From Methylobacterium jeotgali (GTDB lineage Bacteria > Pseudomonadota > Alphaproteobacteria > Rhizobiales > Beijerinckiaceae), in the NCBI RefSeq assembly GCF_022179345.1, contig NZ_BPQR01000020.1:1-58082 (forward strand): a stretch of DNA of 58,082 nucleotides. Direction: 5' to 3'. Made by a program: the position numbers and the translations under genes. Below the pieces are notes generated by a model. The model was not told the origin of the DNA. It saw nothing but the letters and a program-made list of their open reading frames with translations, and searched no databases. Shown one piece after another: positions 30,495-39,303 of this stretch. The number at the start of each line of letters is the position of its first letter. Within the stretch, counting starts at the first letter, position 1.

Positions 30495-32072
30495 ATGAAG
30501 CGATTCGCTGTCCCGGCTGTCTTCCGACGCTTTCCGGCGATGCTCCGCACGCATCTGCGTGACCGGGCCTCCCGCCTGATCGCCTGTCTCGGCCTCAGCG
30601 TGACCGTGGGGCTCACGTTCCTCGGCGCCTACCTGATCAAGGACCTTCACGACACCGCCTGGCGGCAGGCGAAGATCAACACCACTAACCTGCTCGGCCT
30701 CATGGAGCAGATGGTCGCCCGCGACATCGAGATCTACGACCTCTCGCTGCGCGCCGTGGCCGAGCAGGCGCGGACCGGCGCCTTCAACAGCCTCGGCGCC
30801 GACAGCCTGCGCTCGGCCCTGTTCGATCGGGCCGCGACGGCGACCGGCCTCGGCACGATCATGGTGACGGACGCGTCCGGGCGCGTCGAGGTCGCCTCCG
30901 ATACCAGGGTATCACCCGGCCTGTCGGTCGGCGATCTGCACGATTTCGCCGTCCATCGCGATCATGCCGACGCAGGCCTCTACATTTCCCACCCGCGCAA
31001 CTCGCGGGCGAGCGGACGGCCGGTGATCGGTCTGAGCCGCCGGCTCGCGACCAGCGACGGAACCTTCGCCGGCATCGCGCTCGGCGCCATCCATCTCACC
31101 TACCTGCAGCAGCGCTTCGACCGGCTGCACATCTCGGAGGGCAGCGCCGTCAACCTGTTCCACAGCGACGGCACGCTCCTCGTGCGGCAGCCTTTCATCG
31201 GCGCGAATGTTGGCCGCAGCATCGCCAAGGGCGAGACCTACCGGCAGTTCCAGCAGTCGCGCCGGGGCATGTTCGTGGGACGATCGGCGGTCGACGGCAA
31301 TGCTCGGCTCTACGCGTTCGCCCATGTCGACGGGGCGCCGCTGATCCTCGACGTTGCGGTCGGCGTCGACAGCATCAACGCGCTCTGGCGGCCGAAGGCG
31401 ATGATGGTCGGCGCCCTGGTCTTCGGCCTCGCCGTCGTCACCCTCGGCCTGACGTTCCTTCTCCAGCGGGAGGTGGTCAGGCGGGCGGCGGCCGAGAAGC
31501 TCTCGTCCAAGGCCAATGCGGAGCTGGCGTCGCAGGCGCGGACCGACGGCCTCACCGGACTGTCGAACCGGCGCCGCTACGACGAGCTCCTGGCGGCGGA
31601 ATGGCGCCGTGCCGCGCGCACTGGCGCGCATCTCTCGCTGCTCGTGCTCGACACCGACCACTTCAAGCGCTTCAACGACCATTTCGGCCATCCGCGGGGC
31701 GACGAGGTGCTGCGCGCCATCGCCGATTGCCTGAAGATGTCCGTCGATCCGCGCGATGCCTTCCCCTGCCGGATCGGCGGCGAGGAGTTCGCGGTGATCC
31801 TGCCGGGCGTCGACGCGCCGGAGGCGAAGGCGATCGCCGAGCGGATCCGGCGGTCGGTGGTCGATCTCCAGATCGCCCACGCCCCTGAGGTCGGCGGCGT
31901 CTCGACCATCAGCATCGGCGTCGCCCACATCGTCCCGAGCGCCGAGGACGAGCCGTCGATGCTGTTCCGGCGGGCGGACGAGGCCCTCTACGAGGCCAAG
32001 CACGCCGGCCGCAACCGGGTCCGGGTGCATCAGGCCCCGGTCGAGGAGGCCGTGGCCGTGCTGCGCGCCTGA
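30495..32072 (+). CDS. Membrane GGDEF diguanylate cyclase with periplasmic sensor
   Basis: 525 aa. Membrane span about 22-45, a dCache/PDC-like periplasmic region (about 50-280; it shares the PVIGLSRRL and YAFAHVDGAPL style seen in such sensors), a second span about 295-320, then a GGDEF domain with TDGLTGLSNRRRYDE and the catalytic GGEEF (about 428-432). GGEEF is an active-site variant seen in working cyclases, so c-di-GMP synthesis is likely. The RxxD inhibitory site expected just before it is absent (PRDA). Start uncertain: ATG 30495 or 30540, or GTG 30462. Confidence 0.87.
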   Translation: MKRFAVPAVFRRFPAMLRTHLRDRASRLIACLGLSVTVGLTFLGAYLIKDLHDTAWRQAKINTTNLLGLMEQMVARDIEIYDLSLRAVAEQARTGAFNSLGADSLRSALFDRAATATGLGTIMVTDASGRVEVASDTRVSPGLSVGDLHDFAVHRDHADAGLYISHPRNSRASGRPVIGLSRRLATSDGTFAGIALGAIHLTYLQQRFDRLHISEGSAVNLFHSDGTLLVRQPFIGANVGRSIAKGETYRQFQQSRRGMFVGRSAVDGNARLYAFAHVDGAPLILDVAVGVDSINALWRPKAMMVGALVFGLAVVTLGLTFLLQREVVRRAAAEKLSSKANAELASQARTDGLTGLSNRRRYDELLAAEWRRAARTGAHLSLLVLDTDHFKRFNDHFGHPRGDEVLRAIADCLKMSVDPRDAFPCRIGGEEFAVILPGVDAPEAKAIAERIRRSVVDLQIAHAPEVGGVSTISIGVAHIVPSAEDEPSMLFRRADEALYEAKHAGRNRVRVHQAPVEEAVAVLRA

Positions 32073-32090
32073 GGACGGGAGCGCCGGGGA

Positions 32091-32339
32091 TCAGACGGCG
32101 CTGGTGGTGCGCTTGCGCTTCTTCGGGGCGGTCGCGGCGGCGGCCTTCTCGGCGGCGGCCTGCTCGGCGTCGGCGGCTTCCTTGGCGAGGCGCAGGGCCC
32201 GCAGGCGGACGGTGCGCTCGTCGACGGCCTTGATCGACGCGAGGTGCTCGGCCATGGCCTGAGCGCCCTCCTTGGCCATCCGCTCGGCGCGCTCGGCACG
32301 CTCGGCGGCCCGGATCTGGGCGTCGTTGTCCTGGCTCAT
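32091..32339 (-). CDS. Small charged coiled-coil protein with basic C-terminus
   Basis: 82 aa, cytoplasmic. Composition is strongly Ala/Glu/Lys/Arg (AERAERAERMAKEGAQAMAEH), predicted helical or coiled coil, and ends PKKRKRTTSAV, a cluster that could bind nucleic acid. No domain recognised. AAGGAC precedes the ATG at 32337-32339. It lies downstream of tonB in the same direction, with 233 bases between, so it probably has its own promoter. Function unknown. Confidence 0.65.
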   Translation of the reverse strand: MSQDNDAQIRAAERAERAERMAKEGAQAMAEHLASIKAVDERTVRLRALRLAKEAADAEQAAAEKAAAATAPKKRKRTTSAV

Positions 32340-32572
32340 TTCTGTCCTTCCCGCGTGCGCGCTCGCCCGTGCGGGCACGGGCCCTGCGGCATCGCTCGCG
32401 TCTCTGGGCTGACCGTGCTCCGATGGAGGGGGGCCACCGCTGCCCGAGGGACTCGGGCGGTACGGCCCGCGAAGCAGGCTGCTCTTCGTGTGACCTAGCA
32501 TGTGGGCCCGAGCCTTGGCCAATTCCAGGCTCCGAGCGGCCGAGTTCGGCGGGGATAACGGCCGCCGCGGGC

Positions 32573-33565
32573 TCAGCCGCCGGGGCTGAAGCGCATCGGC
32601 ACCGTCACCGACAGGCTCGGCAGGGTGATTCCGGCGGGCGCCGGCGGCAGGCTGCCGCGCACGGCCGCGAGCGCCGCGCTGTCGATGGCGCCGACGCCGC
32701 TGCTGCCGGCAAGCCCCGCGCTCGTCACCTGACCCCCCCGCGTGACCGTGAAGCGCACCGTGGCGACGCCGCCCGAGGTGCCGGCGGCCGCGTTGCGGTT
32801 CATGCGCCCGCGGATCGCGGAGGACAGCATGCCCTTCCACTGGGCGAGCGCGTTGGCGTCGTTGCCGCTCGCTGCCTCACCGGTTCCGGCCCGGCGGGAG
32901 GTCGAGGCGGAGTTGCGGGCCGCGTTGCCCTGGCTCTCGGCGGCCGCGCGGGCGCGGGCCTCCCGGGCCGCCTTGGCGCGGGCCTCGCGGCGCTGCTCCT
33001 CGCGCTTCTCCTCCATGCGCTCGCGGATCTCCTCGCGGCGCCTGGCCTCGCGCTCGGCCTTGAGCTTCTCGAGCTTGGCGAGGTCGGGCTTCGGCTTCTC
33101 GATCTTCTTCTCCGGCTCCTTGGCGGCGACCGGGGGAGGCGGCGCCAGCGGCTCGGCCTCGGGGGCCGTCGAGGTGATGACCTGGCTGTCCGGCTCGACG
33201 GGCGGCGCGTCCGGCGGGCGGATCTCGGCGACCTCCGGCGACTTCTCGGGAACGGTCTCCTCCGGCATGACCTGGGTCGTCGCCTCGGGCGGCTTCACCT
33301 GCTCCATCTCGGGGGGCAGCTCGGTCGGCGTCTCCAGCGGCGCCGGCGTCGTGTCAGCCGTCTGGCTGGGAGCAACGGTGTCGGCTTCCGCCATCTGCGG
33401 CGCGAGGTCGACGGAGACGGTGTTCTCGCCCGGCGGCTGCGGCGGGCTGAGGCGCAGGTAGGCGATCGCCAGGAGCGCGGCGAGGTGCAGCGACAGCGCG
33501 ACGAGGAAAGCGGCGGCGAGCCCGGCCGGTTGGCGCGGGCCGCCGGTCGTGACGGCGGTGCTCAT
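32573..33565 (-). CDS. tonB: TonB family energy transducer
   Basis: 330 aa. N-terminal membrane anchor (about 15-37, AAAFLVALSLHLAALLAIAYL region), a long Pro/Glu/Lys-rich periplasmic spacer (about 45-165), a charged helical linker (about 165-230) and a C-terminal TonB domain (about 235-325; GVATVRFTVTRGGQV). It carries the ExbB/ExbD proton-motive energy to outer-membrane receptors. It begins four bases after the exbD stop. No TonB-dependent receptor is in the window. Confidence 0.88.
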   Translation of the reverse strand: MSTAVTTGGPRQPAGLAAAFLVALSLHLAALLAIAYLRLSPPQPPGENTVSVDLAPQMAEADTVAPSQTADTTPAPLETPTELPPEMEQVKPPEATTQVMPEETVPEKSPEVAEIRPPDAPPVEPDSQVITSTAPEAEPLAPPPPVAAKEPEKKIEKPKPDLAKLEKLKAEREARRREEIRERMEEKREEQRREARAKAAREARARAAAESQGNAARNSASTSRRAGTGEAASGNDANALAQWKGMLSSAIRGRMNRNAAAGTSGGVATVRFTVTRGGQVTSAGLAGSSGVGAIDSAALAAVRGSLPPAPAGITLPSLSVTVPMRFSPGG

Positions 33566-33569
33566 GGGA

Positions 33570-34055
33570 TCAGCGCGGCGCTCCCGCGGCGGGGGCAGGG
33601 GCGGCGGAGGGCGCCGGCCCGCCGGGAGACTGGGCGATGAGCGAGACCTTGGAGAAGCCCGCCTGCCCGACGAGGCCCATCACCTCCATGATCCGACCGT
33701 AGGGCACGTCCCGGTCCCCGCGCACGAGCACGACCTGGCTCGGGTCCTCGGCGGCGATCTCGCGCAGGCGCGGGGTGAGCGTCTCGGGGGTGAAGATCTC
33801 CTTGGCGATCGAGGGCTGGCCGTCCTTGTCGATCGTCACCTCGAGGGGCTTCTTGGCCTGGCCGACCTTCGCCGCGGCGGTCTTCGGAAGCTGGACGGGC
33901 ACGCCCGTCGTCATCAGCGGCGCGGCGACCATGAAGATGATCAGCAGCACCAGCATCACGTCGACCATCGGCGTGACGTTGATCTCGGACATCGGGGCGG
34001 TGTCGAGCCCGTCCTCGTCCTCGTCGCCGCCGGAGCGGATCGAGCTCATCGCCAT
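33570..34055 (-). CDS. exbD: Biopolymer transport protein ExbD
   Basis: 161 aa. The single membrane span has the key proton-path Asp ([19 protein letters not shown], Asp32), then a periplasmic domain of about 100 residues ([18 protein letters not shown]) and a Pro/Ala-rich tail. This is the ExbD/TolR fold. I call it ExbD rather than TolR because it sits between exbB and tonB and no tolA, tolB or pal is present. Confidence 0.88.
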   Translation of the reverse strand: MAMSSIRSGGDEDEDGLDTAPMSEINVTPMVDVMLVLLIIFMVAAPLMTTGVPVQLPKTAAAKVGQAKKPLEVTIDKDGQPSIAKEIFTPETLTPRLREIAAEDPSQVVLVRGDRDVPYGRIMEVMGLVGQAGFSKVSLIAQSPGGPAPSAAPAPAAGAPR

Positions 34056-34164
34056 CGTTCGCCCTCCGGGGGAGCCGGGCGGCGCCGGTGCGCGCCCGCA
34101 GGTCCTTCAGCTTCGGAAAGGCCGGAGCGGAGCCCCGGCGGTCGTCGTTCGTTCGGAGTCGCGC

Positions 34165-34854
<690 letters not shown>

Positions 34855-34943
34855 GGGGGGTTCCTCGGAGGGCTATCGGGGTTGGCTGCGCGACCCGGGG
34901 GCCGCTCCGGCCGAGCGGGTTGCCGGCCGGGTGGGAGGCCGCC

Positions 34944-35411
34944 TCAGCGGTCGAAGGGCACGCTCGCCTTGGTCTCGGTCTCGATGCGCTCCAGGCAGCT
35001 CTCGCGGCTGGCGTCGCCGCCCTCGCAGGCGAGCACGTCGTTGAGCAGCAGGCGGCCGATCTTCGGGCAGGCCATGCCGGCGAAGTCGAAGAGCTTCACC
35101 ACCGTCTTGCGCTCGGCCACCGGGCCGAGTTCCACCGCCAGCCGCTTCTGGGCGACGCCCTCGCCGTCGAAGGCGAAGACGTCGACCTTGAGCGACTTCA
35201 GGGCCGGGCCACGGTTGTCGACGAGGAGGTACGTGCGGCAGGCCTCGCCCGCCGGCTCCAGCCGGTTGAGCTGCAGCTTGATCGGTGTCTTGGCGTCCTG
35301 CGCGAGGGCCGGGAGCACGGCGGGGGCGGAGAGGAGCGCTGCCAGGGCGAGCCTTCCGGCGGCCCTCGAGGCGCGCCGTGCGGGGCTGCCGATCCCATCC
35401 GCCTTCGTCAT
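34944..35411 (-). CDS. Secreted accessory protein of the exbB-exbD-tonB operon
   Basis: 155 aa with an N-terminal signal (RAAGRLALAALLSAPAVLPALAQ region, about 15-38; an upstream arginine-rich stretch RRASRAAGR is not a clear twin-arginine motif). The mature part has four cysteines (EACRTY, MACPKI, LACEGG, ESCLER) and reads LQLNRLEPAGEACRTYLLVDN, suggesting a beta-sandwich. Proteins like it occur upstream of exbB in Methylobacterium-like genomes. Role unknown; it is the first gene of the unit, 89 bases before exbB. Confidence 0.72.
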   Translation of the reverse strand: MTKADGIGSPARRASRAAGRLALAALLSAPAVLPALAQDAKTPIKLQLNRLEPAGEACRTYLLVDNRGPALKSLKVDVFAFDGEGVAQKRLAVELGPVAERKTVVKLFDFAGMACPKIGRLLLNDVLACEGGDASRESCLERIETETKASVPFDR

Positions 35412-35679
35412 CGGGTTCCTCTCGAACTCGCGTGGCCGGGCCTACCGGCGCTCCACGGGCCAAAAGCCGAGCGCGCCCGCCGCCTTGGCGGCATGGCGAT
35501 CCTCGGCGTCCTCGATCCCATGGTGCGGGGCGATAGCCGAGTCGAGGGGGGAGGATCAACCCGCCGCTACAATTTCAGAGCGATTCCAAACTGTTACGCG
35601 CGAGCGGCCGCGCTGCTAAGTTGCTCAATCATCCCATCCATAACTGCCGCATCATCCCGTTGACCGCAGTTTTCCAGGC

Positions 35680-35707
35680 CTTGATGAGCGGGCTGCGGCG
35701 CCCATAT
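35680..35707 (+). promoter_or_regulatory. RpoH (sigma-32) heat-shock promoter of hsp20
   Basis: CTTGATG (35680-35686), 14 bases, CCCATAT (35701-35707). This agrees closely with the sigma-32 consensus CTTGAAA-N13/14-CCCCATNT. It lies 106 bases before the hsp20 ATG. Confidence 0.72.
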
Positions 35708-35779
35708 CGAACCCGTCGGCCGATGGACCGGCGCGGGTGCTGCGCGAGCGGGCCCAAACCACGAGAAGTGCCGCTTCGG

Positions 35780-35801
35780 CTCGCCGAGGGCTTCGCGAGG
35801 A
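35780..35801 (+). promoter_or_regulatory. Hairpin masking the hsp20 ribosome-binding site (possible RNA thermometer)
   Basis: CTCGC (35780-35784) can pair with GCGAG (35795-35799), which contains the start of the AGGA Shine-Dalgarno (35798-35801). The leader of about 100 bases and the Hsp20 product fit known ROSE-type thermosensors, but the canonical ROSE sequence is not evident. Confidence 0.35.
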
Positions 35802-35813
35802 ACGGAATCGCCC

Positions 35814-36245
35814 ATGACGCGCCCATCCCCGTTCGGGCATCCTTTCCTGCTCGGCTTCGACGAGATCGAGCAGGCGCTGGACCGCGTGTCCAAGGCCGCG
35901 AACGACGGCTACCCGCCCTACAACATCGAGCGCCTGCCCCGGACCGAACAGCAGCCGGACCGGATGCGCATCACGCTCGCTGTCGCGGGCTTCACGCGTG
36001 ACCAGCTCGACGTGATGCTGGAGGAGAGCCAGCTCGTGGTGCGCGGCCGGCAGGTCGACGACCGGGAACGCCACTTCCTGCATCGCGGCATCGCCGCGCG
36101 GCAGTTCCAGCGGGCCTTCCTGCTCGCCGACGGCATGGAGGTCCTGGGGGCCGATCTTTCGAACGGTCTCCTCTCCATCGACCTCGTGCGGCCCGAGCCC
36201 GAGCGCGTGGTGCGCAAGATCGCGATCCTCGCCCGCGACGAGTGA
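35814..36245 (+). CDS. Small heat-shock protein, Hsp20 family
   Basis: 143 aa, an ATP-independent holdase. It has a short N-terminal arm (FGHPFLLGFDEIEQALDRV), the alpha-crystallin domain (about 40-130; MRITLAVAGFTRDQLDV, HRGIAARQFQRAFLL, LSNGLLSIDL) and a C-terminal I-A-I motif (RKIAILA), the IxI anchor used in oligomers. The promoter region carries a close sigma-32 match, so heat induction is likely. A DUF1150 gene lies downstream, as in other Hyphomicrobiales. Confidence 0.92.
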   Translation: MTRPSPFGHPFLLGFDEIEQALDRVSKAANDGYPPYNIERLPRTEQQPDRMRITLAVAGFTRDQLDVMLEESQLVVRGRQVDDRERHFLHRGIAARQFQRAFLLADGMEVLGADLSNGLLSIDLVRPEPERVVRKIAILARDE

Positions 36246-36693
36246 CGGAAAGCCTCTGCGGTCGTTGCCGTCGACGGGAAGGCGTTGGCCGGCAGGACCG
36301 CGCGCGCTCCGGACGGAGCCGTCGGCCATGTCCGGGACGCGAAGAGGTATGCTGTCGACGCGATGAGCTCGCTCACGACGGGCATCAAGAGGATCGTCCT
36401 CTTCGCGTGCATGATCTCGGCTTTTCCAAGCTCTCGTGCCGGCCCGAGCACCTCTCAGCCGAAGTGCAGGCACTGTCTCGTCACGATGCGCGCGGCCTGA
36501 AAGCCTGCCGGAAGGCCGGCGGCCTCCGCGAATCCCCGCCCTCGGAGGCGGGGATTCTATTTTCCGCCGACGCCTTTGCATCGGTGGGCGGGCTACATAT
36601 CTCTCCCTCGAAGCTCTCGGGTTTCACCCCGGCCGCGGCTCGTCGACACGAGGGCCCCAGCCTCCCGGCTCTGCCTTTGAAGGAGGGCACGAC
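36246..36693 (+). other. Gene-poor spacer between hsp20 and DUF1150 gene (448 bp)
   Basis: I see no gene I can support. A 46-codon frame from ATG 36363 with a short hydrophobic run (IVLFACMISAF) lacks a well-placed ribosome-binding site. A strong intrinsic terminator lies at 36530-36563, and AT-richer sequence just after it (TACATA near 36593) may be part of the DUF1150 promoter. Confidence 0.5.
36530..36563 (+). terminator. Intrinsic terminator downstream of hsp20
   Basis: GAATCCCCGCC (36530-36540) pairs with GGCGGGGATTC (36547-36557), an 11-bp perfect stem with a 6-base loop, followed by TATTTT. It separates hsp20 from the DUF1150 gene. Confidence 0.82.
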
Positions 36694-36969
36694 ATGATCA
36701 GCGAGACCAACACGAAGACCCTCGGCGCCGCGCCGACCTTCACTCCGACCGACCTTGCCGCCCTCGGCGAGGGCCACGTCGCCTACGTGAAGGCGATGCG
36801 CTCGGAGGATGTGAAGCGCTTCTTCCCGCAGGCGCCGGACCTGAGCCCCGGCCTCGACCTCTTCGCCCTGCTCTCGGCGAACGGCACGCCGATCCTGCTG
36901 GCGGATTCCCGCGACACGGCGGTGGCCGGCGCCATGGCCAACGACCTGCACACGGTCAGCCTGCACTGA
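36694..36969 (+). CDS. DUF1150 family protein
   Basis: 91 aa. The core LGEGHVAYVKAMRSEDVKRF and LSANGTPILLADSRDTAVAGA, ending LHTVSLH, is the DUF1150 pattern. In Hyphomicrobiales this family usually follows an Hsp20 gene; function unknown, and the link suggests a role in proteostasis. It has a perfect AGGAGG (36681-36686) seven bases before ATG 36694. Unlike a simple operon, a strong terminator intervenes, so it probably has its own promoter. Confidence 0.88.
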   Translation: MISETNTKTLGAAPTFTPTDLAALGEGHVAYVKAMRSEDVKRFFPQAPDLSPGLDLFALLSANGTPILLADSRDTAVAGAMANDLHTVSLH

Positions 36970-37000
36970 GCCCGCGGCCGGGGCGCGACGCGCCTCGGCC

Positions 37001-37780
37001 TCAGCCCATCTCCGCCACCGCCCCGATCAGCCGCGCGATGTCCTGCGGCCGGGACAGGCGGTGGTCGCCATCCGCGATCAGCGTCATCACCGTCCCCTCG
37101 GTCGGAAGCCGGTCGAGGAGCTTGAAGGCGTGGGGATGGGGCACGTCCGGGTCGCGCATCCCCTGGAGGATGTGCACCGGGCAGCGCAGGTCGAGAGGCC
37201 CGGTGAGCAGGCGGTGGCGGCGCCCGTCCTCGATCAGGCGCATGCTCACTGGGTCGGGCTCGGGCGCGTAGGCGCTCTGACGCATCCAGACGCCGTCCCG
37301 CAGCAGCCGCTCGCGGATCTCGTCCGGGAACATGTCCCACATCAGGTCCTCGGTGAAGTCGAGGGCCGGGGCGATCAGCACCAGGCCGGCCGCCGGAGGC
37401 TGCCCACGCGTCAGCCGGGCGCGGGCGGCGAGGCAGGCGATCCAGCCGCCCATCGAGGAGCCGATCAGCACCGGACGCTCGGCCGCGTGGGCGTCGAGGA
37501 CGGCCTCGGCGTCCGCGAGCCATGTGGATATCGTGGATGCGGCGAACGCGCCTTCCGAGGCGCCGTGCCCGCTGTAGTCGAAGCGCACCAGCCGCCGTCC
37601 GGCGCGCTCGGCCCAGGCGTCGACCGCCCGCGCCTTGGTCGCGCCCATGTCGGAGCGGAATCCGCCGAGCCAGACCACCGGCGGCCCCGCGCCGTCGCGT
37701 ACCTTCACGGCGATGCGGCGGCTGCCGCTCTCGTCGGAGACCCGGATGAACCGGGTCGGAATCCTATCCTCGTCCGCCAT
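37001..37780 (-). CDS. Alpha/beta hydrolase
   Basis: 259 aa, cytoplasmic. Nucleophile elbow GSSMGGWIA (Ser about 120), an oxyanion-side FRSDMGATKA, RFDYSGHGASEG and a C-terminal acid/His pair (MRDPDVPHPHA and IADGDHRLSRP). The layout resembles the mitochondrial ABHD10 type (thioesterase/esterase). Substrate unknown. It is divergent from the glycosyltransferase gene, sharing about 140 bases of upstream sequence. I start at ATG 37778-37780. Confidence 0.86.
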   Translation of the reverse strand: MADEDRIPTRFIRVSDESGSRRIAVKVRDGAGPPVVWLGGFRSDMGATKARAVDAWAERAGRRLVRFDYSGHGASEGAFAASTISTWLADAEAVLDAHAAERPVLIGSSMGGWIACLAARARLTRGQPPAAGLVLIAPALDFTEDLMWDMFPDEIRERLLRDGVWMRQSAYAPEPDPVSMRLIEDGRRHRLLTGPLDLRCPVHILQGMRDPDVPHPHAFKLLDRLPTEGTVMTLIADGDHRLSRPQDIARLIGAVAEMG

Positions 37781-37923
37781 CGATCCCTCATCTCCCGCGT
37801 CCGGATCGGGTTCGTGCCCGTTTTCCGCAGACGCTTCGTTTACCAGACCGTAAAGCGCTCGCCCGATCCTTGCCCGATGAACCCGTTTCCGCCCAGGCCG
37901 CAGGCCGCCCGCCGGCCCGTCCG

Positions 37924-39147
37924 ATGAACGGAGGCTTCCCCTCCGAGCCCGGTCCGCTTGCCGGCGCGCGCATCCTCCAGATCATCCCGGAGCTCGACGC
38001 GGGCGGGGCGGAGCGCACCACCGTCGACATCGCCGCCGCGCTCGCCGCGGCGGGCGCCAAGCCGCTGGTCGCGAGCGAGGGCGGCCGCCTCGTCGGCGAG
38101 CTTCAGGCGAAGGGCGGCGTCTGGCTGCCCTTCCCGGCGGCCTCGAAGAACCCGCTCGCCATGGCCGTCAACGTCGCCCGGCTGGTGCGGCTGTGCCGGC
38201 GCGAGGGGGTGCAGATCATCCACGCCCGCTCGCGGGCCCCCGCCTGGGTGGCGCTGGCGGCGGCGCGGCGCCTGCGCGTGCCCTTCGTGACGACCTATCA
38301 CGGCAGCTACTCCGGCCGCACCGGGGTGAAGGTGCTCTACAACTCGGTGATGGCCCGCGGGGACGTGGTCATCGCCAACTCCCACTATACCGCCGCGCTG
38401 ATCCGCTCGTTCCATGCCGAGCAGGCGGGCGACCGGGTGCAGGTCATCCATCGCGGCACCGACCTTTCCGCCTTCAGCCCCAACGCGGTCGCACCAGGGC
38501 GGGTCGAGGCCCTGCGCCGGGCCTGGGGCGTGCAGCCTCACGAGCGCGTGGTCCTGCTCGCCGCCCGGCTCACAGCCTGGAAGGGCCAGCGGGTGCTGAT
38601 CGAGGCGGCCGCCCGGATGCGGGACGCCGGCGTTGCAGATTTCTGCGTGGTGCTCGCCGGCGACGCCCAGGGGCGCACAAGCTACGAGCGGGAGCTCGAC
38701 AACCTCGTCGCTGCCCGCGGACTGGAGGGGATCGTGCGCCGGGTCGGGCACTGCACGGACATGCCGGCGGCCTTCCGCGCGGCCTCCGTCGTCGCGGTGC
38801 CGTCCGTCGAGCCGGAGGCCTTCGGGCGCGCGGCGGTCGAGGCGCAGGCCCTCGGCGCGCCGGTGGTGGTCTCGGACCTCGGCGCCGTGCCGGAGACGGT
38901 GCTCAGCCCGCCCGCCGTGCCGGCCTCGCAGCGCACCGGCTGGCGGGTGCCCGCGGGCGATCCGGTCGCCCTGGCCGAGGCCCTGGAAGAGGCGCTGGCG
39001 ATGGGCGCGAGCGCGCGGGACGGGCTCGCCCGGCGCTCCCGCGAGCATGTCGCCGCCCATTTCTCCCTCGAGCGCATGACGGCCGACACGCTCGACGTCT
39101 ACGCCCGCCTCCTCGCGGGCTCGGGAGCGCTTCCCGGAGGCGCATGA
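37924..39147 (+). CDS. Glycosyltransferase family 4
   Basis: 407 aa, GT-B fold. The N-terminal domain has the acceptor-side IPELDAGGAERTT (G-G-x-E-R) and YHGSYSG; the C-terminal domain has the donor motif EPEAFGRAAVEAQALG (E-x7-E type) and RLTAWKGQRVLIEAA. Such retaining transferases often build surface or lipopolysaccharide glycans; the acceptor is not predictable. ATG 37924 is used; the in-frame TTG at 37870 would add 18 non-conserved residues. infC follows on the same strand. Confidence 0.88.
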   Translation: MNGGFPSEPGPLAGARILQIIPELDAGGAERTTVDIAAALAAAGAKPLVASEGGRLVGELQAKGGVWLPFPAASKNPLAMAVNVARLVRLCRREGVQIIHARSRAPAWVALAAARRLRVPFVTTYHGSYSGRTGVKVLYNSVMARGDVVIANSHYTAALIRSFHAEQAGDRVQVIHRGTDLSAFSPNAVAPGRVEALRRAWGVQPHERVVLLAARLTAWKGQRVLIEAAARMRDAGVADFCVVLAGDAQGRTSYERELDNLVAARGLEGIVRRVGHCTDMPAAFRAASVVAVPSVEPEAFGRAAVEAQALGAPVVVSDLGAVPETVLSPPAVPASQRTGWRVPAGDPVALAEALEEALAMGASARDGLARRSREHVAAHFSLERMTADTLDVYARLLAGSGALPGGA

Positions 39148-39180
39148 GCGTGCGCCCTGAACCAAACGGGGCCGCGCCCG

Positions 39181-39209
39181 TTGACACCGCGACGGGTTCG
39201 GACAAGGTG
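39181..39209 (+). promoter_or_regulatory. Candidate promoter of infC
   Basis: A consensus -35 TTGACA (39181-39186) lies 118 bases before the infC start. The -10 at 17 bases (AAGGTG, 39204-39209) is poor, so only the -35 is persuasive. Confidence 0.35.
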
Positions 39210-39288
39210 TCGTGTCCGGGAAAGACCGGACCGATCGGTGGCCAGGGCGCCCGCGAGGGTGTCAGTGGCTGCCGTTTCGTCGTTTCAT

Positions 39289-39294
39289 AAGGAG
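39289..39294 (+). promoter_or_regulatory. Ribosome-binding site that fixes the ATT start of infC
   Basis: AAGGAG ends nine bases before ATT 39304. It is 21 bases before the next in-frame ATG (39316), too far to serve it, so the ATT start is favoured. Confidence 0.7.
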
Positions 39295-39303
39295 ATCGCT
39301 GCC

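Larger units (their letters stand above)
35412..35813. other. Divergent intergenic region, exbB operon / hsp20 (402 bp)
   Basis: No gene is seen. It holds an RpoH-type promoter for hsp20 (35680-35707), a hairpin over the hsp20 ribosome-binding site, and, closer to the exbB side, an imperfect inverted motif (35573-35590) that resembles iron-regulatory boxes. The middle (35570-35660) is AT-richer than its surroundings. Confidence 0.55.

Noticed and set aside
36363..36500. 46-codon frame with a short hydrophobic segment between hsp20 and DUF1150
   Set aside because: The nearest purine-rich stretch is too far upstream of the ATG and the composition is not distinctive; kept only as a note in the spacer entry.
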